Positions 33,733 through 41,783 of a DNA stretch of 49,107 bases are shown in pieces (the stretch's first letter is position 1; every line of letters begins with the position of its first letter). The stretch spans positions 1 through 49,107 of the forward strand of contig WLEA01000003.1 of NCBI GenBank assembly GCA_009704535.1, read 5' to 3'. This stretch comes from Actinomycetota bacterium (GTDB taxonomy: Bacteria; Actinomycetota; Actinomycetes; Actinomycetales; Microbacteriaceae). A program made the position numbers and the translations under genes. Below the pieces are notes generated by a model that was not told the origin of the DNA, searched no databases, and was given only the letters and a program-made list of their open reading frames with translations.

Positions 33733-34485
33733 TTAGGGCTTACCGCGAAGAATCGCCTGCTTGACCTCAGAGATGGCCTTGGTCACTTCGATTCCACGGG
33801 GGCATGCCTCACTGCAGTTGAAGGTGGTGCGGCAACGCCACACACCCTCTTTATCGTTGAGAATGTCCAGGCGAACCTGCGAGCCTTCGTCTCTGGAGTC
33901 AAAGATGAAGCGGTGGGCGTTGACGATGGCTGCTGGGCCAAAGTATTGGCCATCCGTCCAGAACACGGGGCAGCTTGAGGTGCAGGCTGCACACAAGATG
34001 CACTTAGTGGTGTCGTCAAAGCGGGCGCGGTCTTCGGGAGACTGCAGGCGTTCCTTGTCTGGCTTCGAGGAAGCAATGAGGAAGGGCTGGACCTGACGAT
34101 AGGACTCAAAGAAGGGCTCCATGTCGACAATCAAGTCTTTTTCCAAGGGCAGACCCTTGATTGCCTCGATGTAAATCGGCTGGGTGATGTCGAGGTCCTT
34201 GATGAGCGTCTTGCACGCAAGGCGGTTACGACCGTTGATGCGCATCGCATCCGAGCCACAAATGCCGTGGGCGCAGCTTCTACGGAAGCTCAGCGTGCCA
34301 TCAATTTCCCACTTTATTTTGTGAAGACCATCGAGCACCCGGTCGGTAGCGAACATCTGGACGTCATAGTCTTCCCAGTGGGGCTCGGCGTCGCTCTCGG
34401 GGTCAAACCGACGAACAATAAACGTCACTGTGAACGAGGGCACCTCCGCCACAACAGCAGGAGCGTTAGCAACAGTGGTAGCCAT
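33733..34485 (-). CDS. sdhB: Succinate dehydrogenase iron-sulfur subunit
   Basis: SdhB carries electrons from SdhA to the membrane quinone site. The 250-residue protein has the 2Fe-2S ligands in SCAHGICGSDAM and 'NRLACKT', and the 4Fe-4S/3Fe-4S ligands in CILCAACTSSCP and 'CRTTFNCSEACPRGI'. The ATG at 34485 shares bases with the sdhA stop (TAATG). The order sdhC, sdhD, sdhA, sdhB matches mycobacteria. Last subunit gene of the operon. Confidence 0.97.
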   Translation of the reverse strand: MATTVANAPAVVAEVPSFTVTFIVRRFDPESDAEPHWEDYDVQMFATDRVLDGLHKIKWEIDGTLSFRRSCAHGICGSDAMRINGRNRLACKTLIKDLDITQPIYIEAIKGLPLEKDLIVDMEPFFESYRQVQPFLIASSKPDKERLQSPEDRARFDDTTKCILCAACTSSCPVFWTDGQYFGPAAIVNAHRFIFDSRDEGSQVRLDILNDKEGVWRCRTTFNCSEACPRGIEVTKAISEVKQAILRGKP

Positions 34486-36320
34486 TAGTACTTCCTCTCC
34501 ATCGGTGGGTAGTTGGTGATGACGACGGGTTTCCAATCAATGGCAATGTGGTCTTCGACGTTTGCCGACTTCGGGTCACCGGTCAAATACGCCATGGTGT
34601 GAACCAGGAAGTTCTCGTCGTCGCGCTCGGGGTAGTCATCCCGCATGTGACCACCGCGGCTCTCATGCCGATTCAAGGCTGAGGCCACGACAACCTCGGC
34701 GATGTCCAGGAGGAACCCGAGCTCAATAGCCTCGAGTAAGTCAGTGTTGTAGCGCTTGCCGCGGTCGTGAATTCCAATGTTCTTGTAGCGCTCGCGCAGC
34801 GAGTGGATGGTCTTCGCAACGCTGCGCAAAGACTTGTCCGTCCGGAACACCTGGGCGTTGCGATCCATTTCTTCTTGCAGCTCTTTCCGAAGCGCTGCAA
34901 GACGTTCGTTTCCATCCGCCGAGCGGGCCCGCTCGATCATCTCTCGGACCTCTTTGGCGGGATCCTCGGGAAGTGCAACAAACTTGGCCGAATTCGCGTA
35001 CTCCACTGAGTAACGGCCAGCGCGCTTGCCGAACACATTGATGTCGAGAAGAGAGTTTGTGCCAAGCCGATTGGAGCCGTGCACGGACACACAGGCGCAT
35101 TCACCAGCCGCATAGAGACCCTTGACGACGGTGTCGTTGTCGGAGAGCACTTCAGCCTTGATGTTGGTGGGAATGCCCCCCATGGCGTAGTGAGCAGTCG
35201 GCATCACGGGGACCGGCTCGTGAACCGGGTCAACACCCAGGTATGTTCTCGCGAACTCGGTGATGTCGGGAAGCTTGGTTTCTAGAACCTCTGCGCCGAG
35301 GTGGGTGCAGTCCAAGAGCACGTAATCCTTGTTGGGACCAGCGCCGCGACCTTCTGCCACCTCTTGGACCATATGGCGCGCAATGATGTCTCGGGGTGCT
35401 AAGTCCTTGATGGTGGGCGCGTAGCGCTCCATGAACCGCTCACCGGAGGCGTTGCGAAGAATCGCTCCTTCACCACGAGCACCCTCGGTGAGCAAGATTC
35501 CAAGGCCAGCAAGCCCGGTCGGGTGGAACTGGAAGAACTCCATGTCCTCGAGAGGAATGCCCTTGCGCCAGATGATTCCTACGCCATCACCGGTCAAGGT
35601 GTGGGCGTTGGAGGTGGTCTTGTAGATTTTCCCAAAACCACCGGTGGCGAAGACAACTGACTTGGCGTGGAAGACGTGGATATCCCCGGTAGCTAGCTCA
35701 TATGCCACAACACCAGCAGCGATGCGGGGCTTCGACTTGCCGCGGGGTTTTTTGGCGTCAGGGTCATCGACCAAGAGAAGGTCAAGAACGTAGAACTCGT
35801 TGTAGAACTCTATGCCAAGCTTCACGCAGTTCTGGAACAGGGTCTGCAGAATCATGTGTCCGGTGCGGTCAGCGGCATAACAGGACCGGCGAACCGGGGC
35901 TTTACCGTGGTCGCGAGTGTGACCACCGAATCGACGTTGGTCAATCTTGCCATCGGGGGTCCTGTTGAACGGAAGTCCCATATTCTCGAGGTCGATGACC
36001 GCATCGATTGCTTCTTTTGCAAGGATTTCTGCGGCGTCCTGGTCGACGAGGTAATCGCCACCCTTAACGGTGTCGAAGGTGTGCCACTCCCAGCTGTCCT
36101 CTTCGATATTGGCCAGTGCCGCCGCCATACCGCCCTGTGCTGCTCCGGTGTGAGAACGGGTCGGGTAGAGCTTGGAGATTACAGCGGTCTTCGCGTGTGG
36201 GCCTGCCTCGATAGCGGCACGCATTCCGGCGCCTCCGGCGCCGACAATCACCACGTCGTATTGGTGGTGGTGGGTTGTGATGTCGGAGGAGTTGGTTGTG
36301 CTTGGTGCGGTGGGTGTCAT
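34485..36320 (-). CDS. sdhA: Succinate dehydrogenase flavoprotein subunit
   Basis: SdhA oxidises succinate to fumarate with covalent FAD. The 611-residue protein has a short Thr/Ser/His-rich leader, the FAD-binding motif [17 protein letters not shown], the flavinylation histidine in [11 protein letters not shown], '[20 protein letters not shown]' and the active-site '[10 protein letters not shown]' and '[19 protein letters not shown]' regions, the latter with the catalytic arginine. ATG at 36320 follows GGAGAG. The gene starts five bases after sdhD. Confidence 0.97.
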   Translation of the reverse strand: MTPTAPSTTNSSDITTHHHQYDVVIVGAGGAGMRAAIEAGPHAKTAVISKLYPTRSHTGAAQGGMAAALANIEEDSWEWHTFDTVKGGDYLVDQDAAEILAKEAIDAVIDLENMGLPFNRTPDGKIDQRRFGGHTRDHGKAPVRRSCYAADRTGHMILQTLFQNCVKLGIEFYNEFYVLDLLLVDDPDAKKPRGKSKPRIAAGVVAYELATGDIHVFHAKSVVFATGGFGKIYKTTSNAHTLTGDGVGIIWRKGIPLEDMEFFQFHPTGLAGLGILLTEGARGEGAILRNASGERFMERYAPTIKDLAPRDIIARHMVQEVAEGRGAGPNKDYVLLDCTHLGAEVLETKLPDITEFARTYLGVDPVHEPVPVMPTAHYAMGGIPTNIKAEVLSDNDTVVKGLYAAGECACVSVHGSNRLGTNSLLDINVFGKRAGRYSVEYANSAKFVALPEDPAKEVREMIERARSADGNERLAALRKELQEEMDRNAQVFRTDKSLRSVAKTIHSLRERYKNIGIHDRGKRYNTDLLEAIELGFLLDIAEVVVASALNRHESRGGHMRDDYPERDDENFLVHTMAYLTGDPKSANVEDHIAIDWKPVVITNYPPMERKY

Positions 36321-36325
36321 CTCTC

Positions 36326-36775
36326 CTACTTCACGGACGCACAGAACGAGGGCAACAATTCGGCGGGTGAGCCAGCCGGGCACGGGTCAAACGCGTAGAT
36401 GGTCAACGTTCCCAGAGCCAAGAGAGCAATGGTTGAAATTAGTAGCGATCCATGGAGCAGTCGACGCATGCGCGGCGTCGATGCGTAGTCGTTGACGAGC
36501 GTCCGCATACCGTTGGCGCCGTGGATTAGGGCGAGCCACAGCATGGCCGTGTCCCACACCACCCAGAAGGGGTCAGTGAACTTTCCGGCGACAAAGGCGA
36601 AGTCGATGGCTTTCACTCCTTCACCGACCATCAGGTTAACGAAGAGGTGGCCGAGAATGAGAACGACCAGAATGATTCCAGAGGCCCTCATATAGATCCA
36701 CCCCCATTTTTCCCAGTTGATGCCCCGCTTTTCTGGGCGGATAGGGGAACGGGGGGTGTCGATTGTCACGCTCAT
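36326..36775 (-). CDS. sdhD: Succinate dehydrogenase membrane anchor subunit
   Basis: The 149-residue subunit has three membrane helices (about 29-50, 66-90 and 110-132). '[19 protein letters not shown]' contains the helix with a histidine that typically binds heme b or lines the quinone site. '[18 protein letters not shown]' is the second typical histidine-containing segment. Start is ATG at 36775, five bases after sdhC; GTGs slightly upstream would overlap sdhC. Confidence 0.9.
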   Translation of the reverse strand: MSVTIDTPRSPIRPEKRGINWEKWGWIYMRASGIILVVLILGHLFVNLMVGEGVKAIDFAFVAGKFTDPFWVVWDTAMLWLALIHGANGMRTLVNDYASTPRMRRLLHGSLLISTIALLALGTLTIYAFDPCPAGSPAELLPSFCASVK

Positions 36776-36780
36776 GTCGC

Positions 36781-37233
36781 TCACCACCCAAACACATTCA
36801 TCAGGTGACGAGGCGTGAACGCCAGCATCGTCACGACCCACAAACCGATTACGACATAGAAGAGCGCCACGTGGTGCTTGGTGCCGATGTTCCAGAAGTC
36901 CACCAGGATGATGCGCAGTCCATTGAAGGCGTGGAAGACAATGGCGGCAACCAACGCAATTTCGGCGACACCCATTAGTGGTGTTTGGTAGGCGCCAATC
37001 ACAGCGTTGTAAGCCTCAGGGCTTACCCGCACTAGCGCGGTGTCGAGAATATGAACGAGCAAGAAGAAATAGATGCCAATGCCGGTAATCCGATGGAGTA
37101 CCCACGACCACATTCCTTCGCGGCCCCTATACAGGGTCCCTCCGGGAATCACACTCTTGCGCCTGGGAGCCGGGATTTCTAACCTGACCGACACGGTGGG
37201 CTGTTGGCTGGATGAACCTGAAGATGTCGTCAC
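36781..37233 (-). CDS. sdhC: Succinate dehydrogenase cytochrome b subunit
   Basis: The 150-residue subunit starts with a Ser/Gln-rich leader and then 'LYRGREGMWSWVLHRITGIGI', the SdhC hallmark with the S-x-x-H-R-x-T-G motif. 'VFHAFNGLRIILVDF' carries another conserved histidine. Three membrane helices (about 50-70, 90-110 and 125-145). Start is GTG at 37233 behind a GGAAAG stretch. It is the first gene of sdhCDAB, with a TATGAT promoter element about 40 bases upstream. Confidence 0.92.
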   Translation of the reverse strand: MTTSSGSSSQQPTVSVRLEIPAPRRKSVIPGGTLYRGREGMWSWVLHRITGIGIYFFLLVHILDTALVRVSPEAYNAVIGAYQTPLMGVAEIALVAAIVFHAFNGLRIILVDFWNIGTKHHVALFYVVIGLWVVTMLAFTPRHLMNVFGW

Positions 37234-37274
37234 GAATATCGAATTCTTTCCATCAGTTCTGAAGTCTTCACACC

Positions 37275-37280
37275 ATCATA
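37275..37280 (-). promoter_or_regulatory. Candidate -10 element of the sdhCDAB operon
   Basis: TATGAT on the minus strand differs from the consensus at one base and gives a leader of about 35 bases before sdhC. It lies within a small repeat CACC-N7-GGTG. No clear -35. Confidence 0.4.
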
Positions 37281-37315
37281 CGGTGTCCCCTCCGACCGGT
37301 CTCTCAGCTTGGCAC

Positions 37316-37321
37316 TACCCT
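37316..37321 (+). promoter_or_regulatory. Candidate leaderless -10 element for manC
   Basis: TACCCT lies six bases before the ATG at 37328. Confidence 0.5.
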
Positions 37322-37327
37322 TGGCTC

Positions 37328-38449
37328 ATGGGTGAGAGCAAGTCAGGCGGAGCCAAGACCGCAGGGTCTCAGTCGTTTTACGCGGTGATTCCTGCTGGCG
37401 GGTCAGGCACCAGACTGTGGCCACTGTCTCGGTCACAGGAGCCGAAGTTTCTCCTGGATTTGCTTGGGACGGGCAACTCGCTCTTGGTCGACACGATCAA
37501 GCGGTTGGCGCCATTCGCGAACGTTGACGAAATCATGGTCGTCACCGGGGAAGCTCATAAGAAGCTCGTGCGCACCCAGGTGCCCGCACTCCCTCTGGCG
37601 AATGTTCTTGTTGAACCATCCCCGAAGAACTCTGCAGCTGCGGTGGGCCTCGCCGCTTACGTGTTGGCCGAGTCCGTTCCAGACGCAGTTGTCGGGTTCT
37701 TCGCGGCCGACCATGTCGTGAGCGACGATGATGCCTTTCACTCGGTGTTGGCGACGGCAATTGAGGCGGCTAAGTCGGGGCACCTTGTCACAATTGGAAT
37801 AAGCCCCACTGAACCCTCGAGTGCCTTTGGTTATATCAAGAAGGGTGAGCCCAACGACCTCGACGGTGTTTTCCACGTTCAAGAGTTTGTGGAGAAACCG
37901 TCGTTCAAGGATGCTGAGCGTTTTGTGGCCAGTGCGAACTACTTCTGGAATGCCGGCATCTTTGTGGGCACCGTCCAGGCCATTGTTGACTCTTTCGACA
38001 GGTTTGCACCGGTCATGGGAGCTCCGCTTCGCCAGATCGCCAAGCGCTTGCTGGCCGGTGAAGACTTCTCCGAGCTCTGGAGTGAACTCCCATCCCAGGC
38101 GTTTGACTACGCCGTGGCGGAACCAGCAGCTGCCGACGGTCGCTTCCTCGTTGTGCCGGGAAGTTTCGGCTGGCGCGACGTTGGAGATTTTGCCTCCCTG
38201 GCTCAGGCGCAGGGTGGTGCTGCAGGCTTGGAGGTGACCGTGGTGGGCGATGCCGGCAAAGTTCACCCGCGCGATTCCACCGGAATCGTGGTCGCCACCT
38301 CCGGGCGCATCATCACTCTCCTTGGTGTCCACGACATTGTTGTGGTCGACACCCCTGACGCGCTGCTGGTGACAACAAAAGAGCACGCTCAGGATGTGAA
38401 ACAGGTCGTCGAGCAGATGAGGGCCGAAGGGCTCGACGGGGTTCTGTAG
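37328..38449 (+). CDS. manC: Mannose-1-phosphate guanylyltransferase
   Basis: The enzyme makes GDP-mannose from mannose 1-phosphate and GTP for glycans and glycolipids. The 373-residue protein has the nucleotidyltransferase motif [17 protein letters not shown], '[10 protein letters not shown]', '[17 protein letters not shown]', 'FFAADHVV' and 'FVEKP', with 'YFWNAGIFV'. It lacks the isomerase domain of longer ManC proteins. A leaderless promoter hexamer fixes the start inside a longer frame that overlaps sdhC. A phosphomannomutase-family gene lies 9 kb downstream. Confidence 0.93.
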   Translation: MGESKSGGAKTAGSQSFYAVIPAGGSGTRLWPLSRSQEPKFLLDLLGTGNSLLVDTIKRLAPFANVDEIMVVTGEAHKKLVRTQVPALPLANVLVEPSPKNSAAAVGLAAYVLAESVPDAVVGFFAADHVVSDDDAFHSVLATAIEAAKSGHLVTIGISPTEPSSAFGYIKKGEPNDLDGVFHVQEFVEKPSFKDAERFVASANYFWNAGIFVGTVQAIVDSFDRFAPVMGAPLRQIAKRLLAGEDFSELWSELPSQAFDYAVAEPAAADGRFLVVPGSFGWRDVGDFASLAQAQGGAAGLEVTVVGDAGKVHPRDSTGIVVATSGRIITLLGVHDIVVVDTPDALLVTTKEHAQDVKQVVEQMRAEGLDGVL

Positions 38450-38473
38450 ATCCTGGATAAACACATCGGCAGA

Positions 38474-38479
38474 TAGCAT
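38474..38479 (+). promoter_or_regulatory. Candidate leaderless -10 element for the uxs-like gene
   Basis: TAGCAT lies seven bases before the ATG at 38487; the upstream ATG at 38478 overlaps the hexamer. Confidence 0.45.
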
Positions 38480-38486
38480 GGTACCC

Positions 38487-39431
38487 ATGCGAATTTTGAT
38501 TACCGGTGGTGCAGGTTTCGTAGGTTCCCACCTCGCTGAACGACTGCTGGCGGCCGGCAACGAGGTCGTAGTGGTTGACAACTATTTCACGGGGTCCAAA
38601 GATAACGTTGCCCACCTGCTCGGAAACCCCAAGTTTGAGCTCCTTCGTCACGACGTGACGTTCCCGCTGTATGTCGAAGTTGACGCGATTTATAACCTGG
38701 CATCGCCTGCCTCGCCGATTCACTATCAGCACGACCCGGTGCAAACCACGAAGACCAATGTGATGGGTGCGATCAACATGTTGGGCCTGGCCAAACGCTT
38801 GAGGGTCCCCATTCTTCAGGCCTCCACGTCAGAGGTCTACGGGGACCCGGAAGTTCATCCCCAAACCGAGGACTACTGGGGCAAGGTAAATCCGATTGGG
38901 CCGAGGGCCTGTTACGACGAAGCGAAGCGCGTCGCGGAGACTTTGTTCTTTGACTACCACCGCCAGCACGGACTGGCGATTCGTGTTGCTCGTATTTTCA
39001 ACACCTACGGTCCAAGGATGGCCGCCGATGACGGGCGCGTCGTCAGTAATTTCATTGTTCAGGCTCTGCGCGGTGAGCCACTGACCATCTATGGCGATGG
39101 ATCGCAAACCCGATCGTTCTGTTATGTAGACGACCTTGTCGGGGGATTGATTGCCTTGATGGAGAACACGGCCGGCGAAGTGGGACCAGTAAATCTTGGC
39201 AACCCCGGCGAGTTCACGATGCTGGAGCTCGCGGAGAAGGTTCTTGAGCTCACCGGCTCGTCCTCGACTATCGAACATTTGCCTTTGCCCCAAGATGATC
39301 CGAAGCAGCGACAGCCAGACATTTCCCGCGCAAAGAAATCCTTGAGCTGGGAGCCGACTGTTCCGTTGAACGAGGGGCTTGTGAAGACCATCGAGTACTT
39401 CTCGAAAACTGTTGGCGCCAGAGCCTCCTAG
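38487..39431 (+). CDS. uxs: UDP-glucuronate decarboxylase (UDP-xylose synthase)
   Basis: An extended short-chain dehydrogenase that decarboxylates UDP-glucuronate to UDP-xylose. The 314-residue protein has the NAD motif [14 protein letters not shown], '[19 protein letters not shown]', '[15 protein letters not shown]', and the active-site Y-x-x-x-K in [12 protein letters not shown], followed by '[14 protein letters not shown]'-like sequence. 'HDP-Q' and 'EVHPQ-E-YWG-VNPIG-RACYDE' are typical of Uxs rather than of epimerases. The second ATG at 38487 fits the family start and the promoter-like hexamer. Its substrate is made by the ugd product. Confidence 0.9.
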   Translation: MRILITGGAGFVGSHLAERLLAAGNEVVVVDNYFTGSKDNVAHLLGNPKFELLRHDVTFPLYVEVDAIYNLASPASPIHYQHDPVQTTKTNVMGAINMLGLAKRLRVPILQASTSEVYGDPEVHPQTEDYWGKVNPIGPRACYDEAKRVAETLFFDYHRQHGLAIRVARIFNTYGPRMAADDGRVVSNFIVQALRGEPLTIYGDGSQTRSFCYVDDLVGGLIALMENTAGEVGPVNLGNPGEFTMLELAEKVLELTGSSSTIEHLPLPQDDPKQRQPDISRAKKSLSWEPTVPLNEGLVKTIEYFSKTVGARAS

Positions 39432-39432
39432 G

Positions 39433-40422
39433 GTGAGCGTCCCGTTCATTCTTGACACGGACACAGCGCAGGACGACTGTGTCGCGATTCTGCTCGGCAT
39501 CCTGGACCCAGTAGCCGATTTGCGGGCACTCACCATGGTCGCGGGAAATGTTGGCTTCGACCAGCAGGTCGCGAACGCCATGATGACCCTCAGCGTTGCG
39601 GGCGCGCTTGGTGATTTCCCGGTGTTTTTGGGATGCAGGCGCCCGATGGTTCGGCAGTGGGTCTCTGCGGAGAATGTCCATGGTGATGGTGCAGGTGGAT
39701 TATCCATGGACATGGACGGGCTGGCACCAGACAACGAGCACGCTGTTGATGCGCTTCTGCGTCTCACCACAGAAAGTCCGGGTGAGCTCAATATTGTCGC
39801 GATCGGGCCACTGACGAACATTGCGATGGCAGTCGTGAAAGACCCAAGCTTCCCCTCTCGGGTCAAGCACCTGTTCATCATGGGTGGGTCAAACAATGCC
39901 CGTGGCAATATCACCGCTGCTGCCGAGTTCAACTTCTATGTCGACCCGGATGCTGCCAAAATTGTGTTCCAGGCCGGGTTTGAGATCACCGTGGTCCCCT
40001 GGGAGCCACTCAGTGTCAACGATGCACTGTTCACCAGGGAGCAGATGGCTGAGATTGGTTCGCAGCCCTCACCGGTGGCACAGTTTTTCCGCCAGGTGTG
40101 TGAAGCAACGCTCGAGTTCGATGAGAGCGTGGGCATCCACGGCTCGACCCACCCTGACTCGCTCACGGTTGCGGTAATGCTTCATCCCGAGCTTGTGACT
40201 AAGAGTGCCGCGTATGCCGTCGATATCGAGGCAGATTCTGAGCTGACCCGCGGGTATTCAGCGATGTCGTGGGGCATTCACGGCCTGCAGCCAAATGCCC
40301 GGGTTATCGAGGCCGTCGATGAGTCGGCGTTCTTCGAGTACATCAAGAGTCATATGGCGATTGCAACAAAGCCCACCAGGGCGCTGCGGGGCTTGCCCCC
40401 TAAGCCTTCAAGTCGGGCTTGA
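39433..40422 (+). CDS. Inosine-uridine preferring nucleoside hydrolase family protein
   Basis: The 329-residue protein has the calcium-binding motif FILDTDTAQDDCVA (D8, D10, D14, D15), 'ENVHGDGAGGL', 'LNIVAIGPLTNIAMAV', 'IMGGSNNARGNITAAAEFNFYVDPDAA' in separate recognised parts, and 'GIHGSTHPDSLTVAVM' with the catalytic-type histidine and aspartate. It should split nucleosides into base and ribose. The GTG at 39433 directly follows the uxs stop; a TTG at 39412 is an alternative. It lies just before a nucleoside ABC importer, which supports a salvage role. Specific substrate unknown. Confidence 0.88.
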   Translation: MSVPFILDTDTAQDDCVAILLGILDPVADLRALTMVAGNVGFDQQVANAMMTLSVAGALGDFPVFLGCRRPMVRQWVSAENVHGDGAGGLSMDMDGLAPDNEHAVDALLRLTTESPGELNIVAIGPLTNIAMAVVKDPSFPSRVKHLFIMGGSNNARGNITAAAEFNFYVDPDAAKIVFQAGFEITVVPWEPLSVNDALFTREQMAEIGSQPSPVAQFFRQVCEATLEFDESVGIHGSTHPDSLTVAVMLHPELVTKSAAYAVDIEADSELTRGYSAMSWGIHGLQPNARVIEAVDESAFFEYIKSHMAIATKPTRALRGLPPKPSSRA

Positions 40423-40424
40423 AG
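40406..40424 (+). terminator. Hairpin spanning the nucleoside hydrolase stop codon
   Basis: CTTCAAG (40406-40412) and CTTGAAG (40418-40424) form a perfect seven-base-pair stem with a five-base loop that includes the stop codon TGA at 40420-40422. No T-run follows, so it may slow termination or mark the 3' end after processing. Confidence 0.35.
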
Positions 40425-40475
40425 CGCATATGTTGACCGGCCGGGTGACTAAATTCTTTGTAAACATTTGGCCTC

Positions 40476-40481
40476 TAGGAT
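40476..40481 (+). promoter_or_regulatory. Candidate -10 element for the nucleoside importer genes
   Basis: TAGGAT with TTCTTT 16 bases upstream could serve as promoter for the binding lipoprotein. It would give a leader of about 90 bases before 40580. Confidence 0.3.
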
Positions 40482-40579
40482 GTGAACCACAGCGCCGGAT
40501 TCATCTGCCTGAGAGCTTCCTTTGAGGCGAAGGACAAAGGTGGGGCCCGGTATCGAATCACAACGAGAGGAACACGTAA

Positions 40580-41671
40580 GTGAAATCAATCACTTCAAGG
40601 CGGGCCTTCGCAGGCTTCGCTATTTTGGGCGCATCAGCCATGGTTTTGGCTGGATGTGCTGCAGCACCTGAGGAAGAAGCACCCGCCGAAGAGACCGTAG
40701 AAGAAGCAGCGCCTGCGCTTGACTTCCTCGCTTGCGCTGTCTCCGACGAAGCAAGCTTCCAGGACAACTCCTTCAACGAGGCCGTGTATGACGGCCTTCT
40801 TCAGGCAGAGTCCGAGCTAGGCGTTCAGATCCTCGAAGCGGAGTCCAACAGCGCCGAGGACTTCGCTCCTAACCTCCAGGCCATGGTCGACGCCAGCTGT
40901 GACGTCATCGTCGCCGTGGGCTTCAACTTGGTCGCTGACGTCAACCTTGCTGCTGCCGCCAACCCTGACGTGAGTTTCGTCACCGTTGATGGCTGGAGCG
41001 AAGGCAACGACAACCTCAAGCCCGTTGGCTACAAGATGCACCAGTCCAGCTACCTCGCTGGTTACCTTGCAGCTGCCTACTCCACGACCAAGGTTGTGGG
41101 TACCTACGGTGGAATGCAGATTGACGCTGTGACCGACTTCATGTCTGGCTTCTACTACGGCGCCAAGGCCTACGAGACCGAGACCGGTACCCCGGTCACC
41201 GTTCTCGGGTGGGACCCCGTAGCTGCAACCGGTGACTTCTGGGGTGGATTCGCCCCTAACGACGCTGTCGGCAAGAGCATCGCAGCCTCGCAGCTCGAGC
41301 AGGGCGCTGACGTTCTCTTCCCCGTGGGTGGAGACCAGTTCGGTGCTGGTATCGAAGCCATCAAGGAAGCCGGCGACAAGGCAGTCATGATCGGTGTCGA
41401 CAAGGACATCGCGCTGACCTCCCCCGACTACGCTGACTACATCCTGACTTCCGCTGAGAAGCGCATGGGTGCAGCAACGTTCGACATCATCAAGGAGTAC
41501 GCAGTCGACGGTGTCTTCACCGGTGACTACTACCTGGGTGACCTCGCCAACGCCGGAACGGACATTTCTCCGTTCTACGCCTTCGAAGACCTGATCGACC
41601 AAGCAATCAAGGATCGCTTGGCTGAGCTGAAGGCTGGCATCATCGACGGATCGATCGACCCACTGGCCTAA
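40580..41671 (+). CDS. BMP-family nucleoside-binding lipoprotein
   Basis: A 363-residue ABC substrate-binding lipoprotein of the BmpA/PnrA type. The signal peptide ends in the lipobox VLAGC (Cys26), followed by a Glu/Ala-rich spacer (AAAPEEEAPAEE). The mature domain has 'EASFQDNSFNEAVYDGL', 'CDVIVAVGFNL', 'SFVTVDGW', 'SYLAGYLAA', 'VGTYGGMQIDAVTDFMSGF' and 'GADVLFPVGGDQFGAGI'. Codon use is more biased towards C-ending codons than its neighbours, as expected for a highly expressed gene. GAGAGG lies before the GTG/ATG region. The next genes encode the ATPase and permeases. Confidence 0.93.
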   Translation: MKSITSRRAFAGFAILGASAMVLAGCAAAPEEEAPAEETVEEAAPALDFLACAVSDEASFQDNSFNEAVYDGLLQAESELGVQILEAESNSAEDFAPNLQAMVDASCDVIVAVGFNLVADVNLAAAANPDVSFVTVDGWSEGNDNLKPVGYKMHQSSYLAGYLAAAYSTTKVVGTYGGMQIDAVTDFMSGFYYGAKAYETETGTPVTVLGWDPVAATGDFWGGFAPNDAVGKSIAASQLEQGADVLFPVGGDQFGAGIEAIKEAGDKAVMIGVDKDIALTSPDYADYILTSAEKRMGAATFDIIKEYAVDGVFTGDYYLGDLANAGTDISPFYAFEDLIDQAIKDRLAELKAGIIDGSIDPLA

Positions 41672-41703
41672 TCGGTCAGTCGTCATCGTGATGTAACCGA
41701 CGG

Positions 41704-41731
41704 GGGGCCCTGGACACTGGTCTGGGGCCCC
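41704..41731 (+). terminator. Terminator-like hairpin between binding protein and ATPase genes
   Basis: GGGGCCC (41704-41710) pairs with GGGCCCC (41725-41731); GAC/GTC inside extends it. It is followed by TCTTCGTTTCCCCTT. A partial terminator here would give more binding-protein message than transporter message. Confidence 0.55.
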
Positions 41732-41783
41732 TCTTCGTTTCCCCTTATTCTTAGAGTCATCAACGGCGAAGGACGGTCAGGCA

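Noticed and set aside
37433-38581. 382-residue minus-strand frame opposite manC
   Set aside because: Shadow frame; manC has all family motifs on the plus strand.
38829-39932. 367-residue minus-strand frame opposite uxs and the nucleoside hydrolase
   Set aside because: Spans two well-supported genes and shows no domain.
40817-41686. 289-residue minus-strand frame opposite the BMP lipoprotein gene
   Set aside because: A mirror of strong codon bias in the real gene; rich in Val, Gly, Asp and His without domain pattern.
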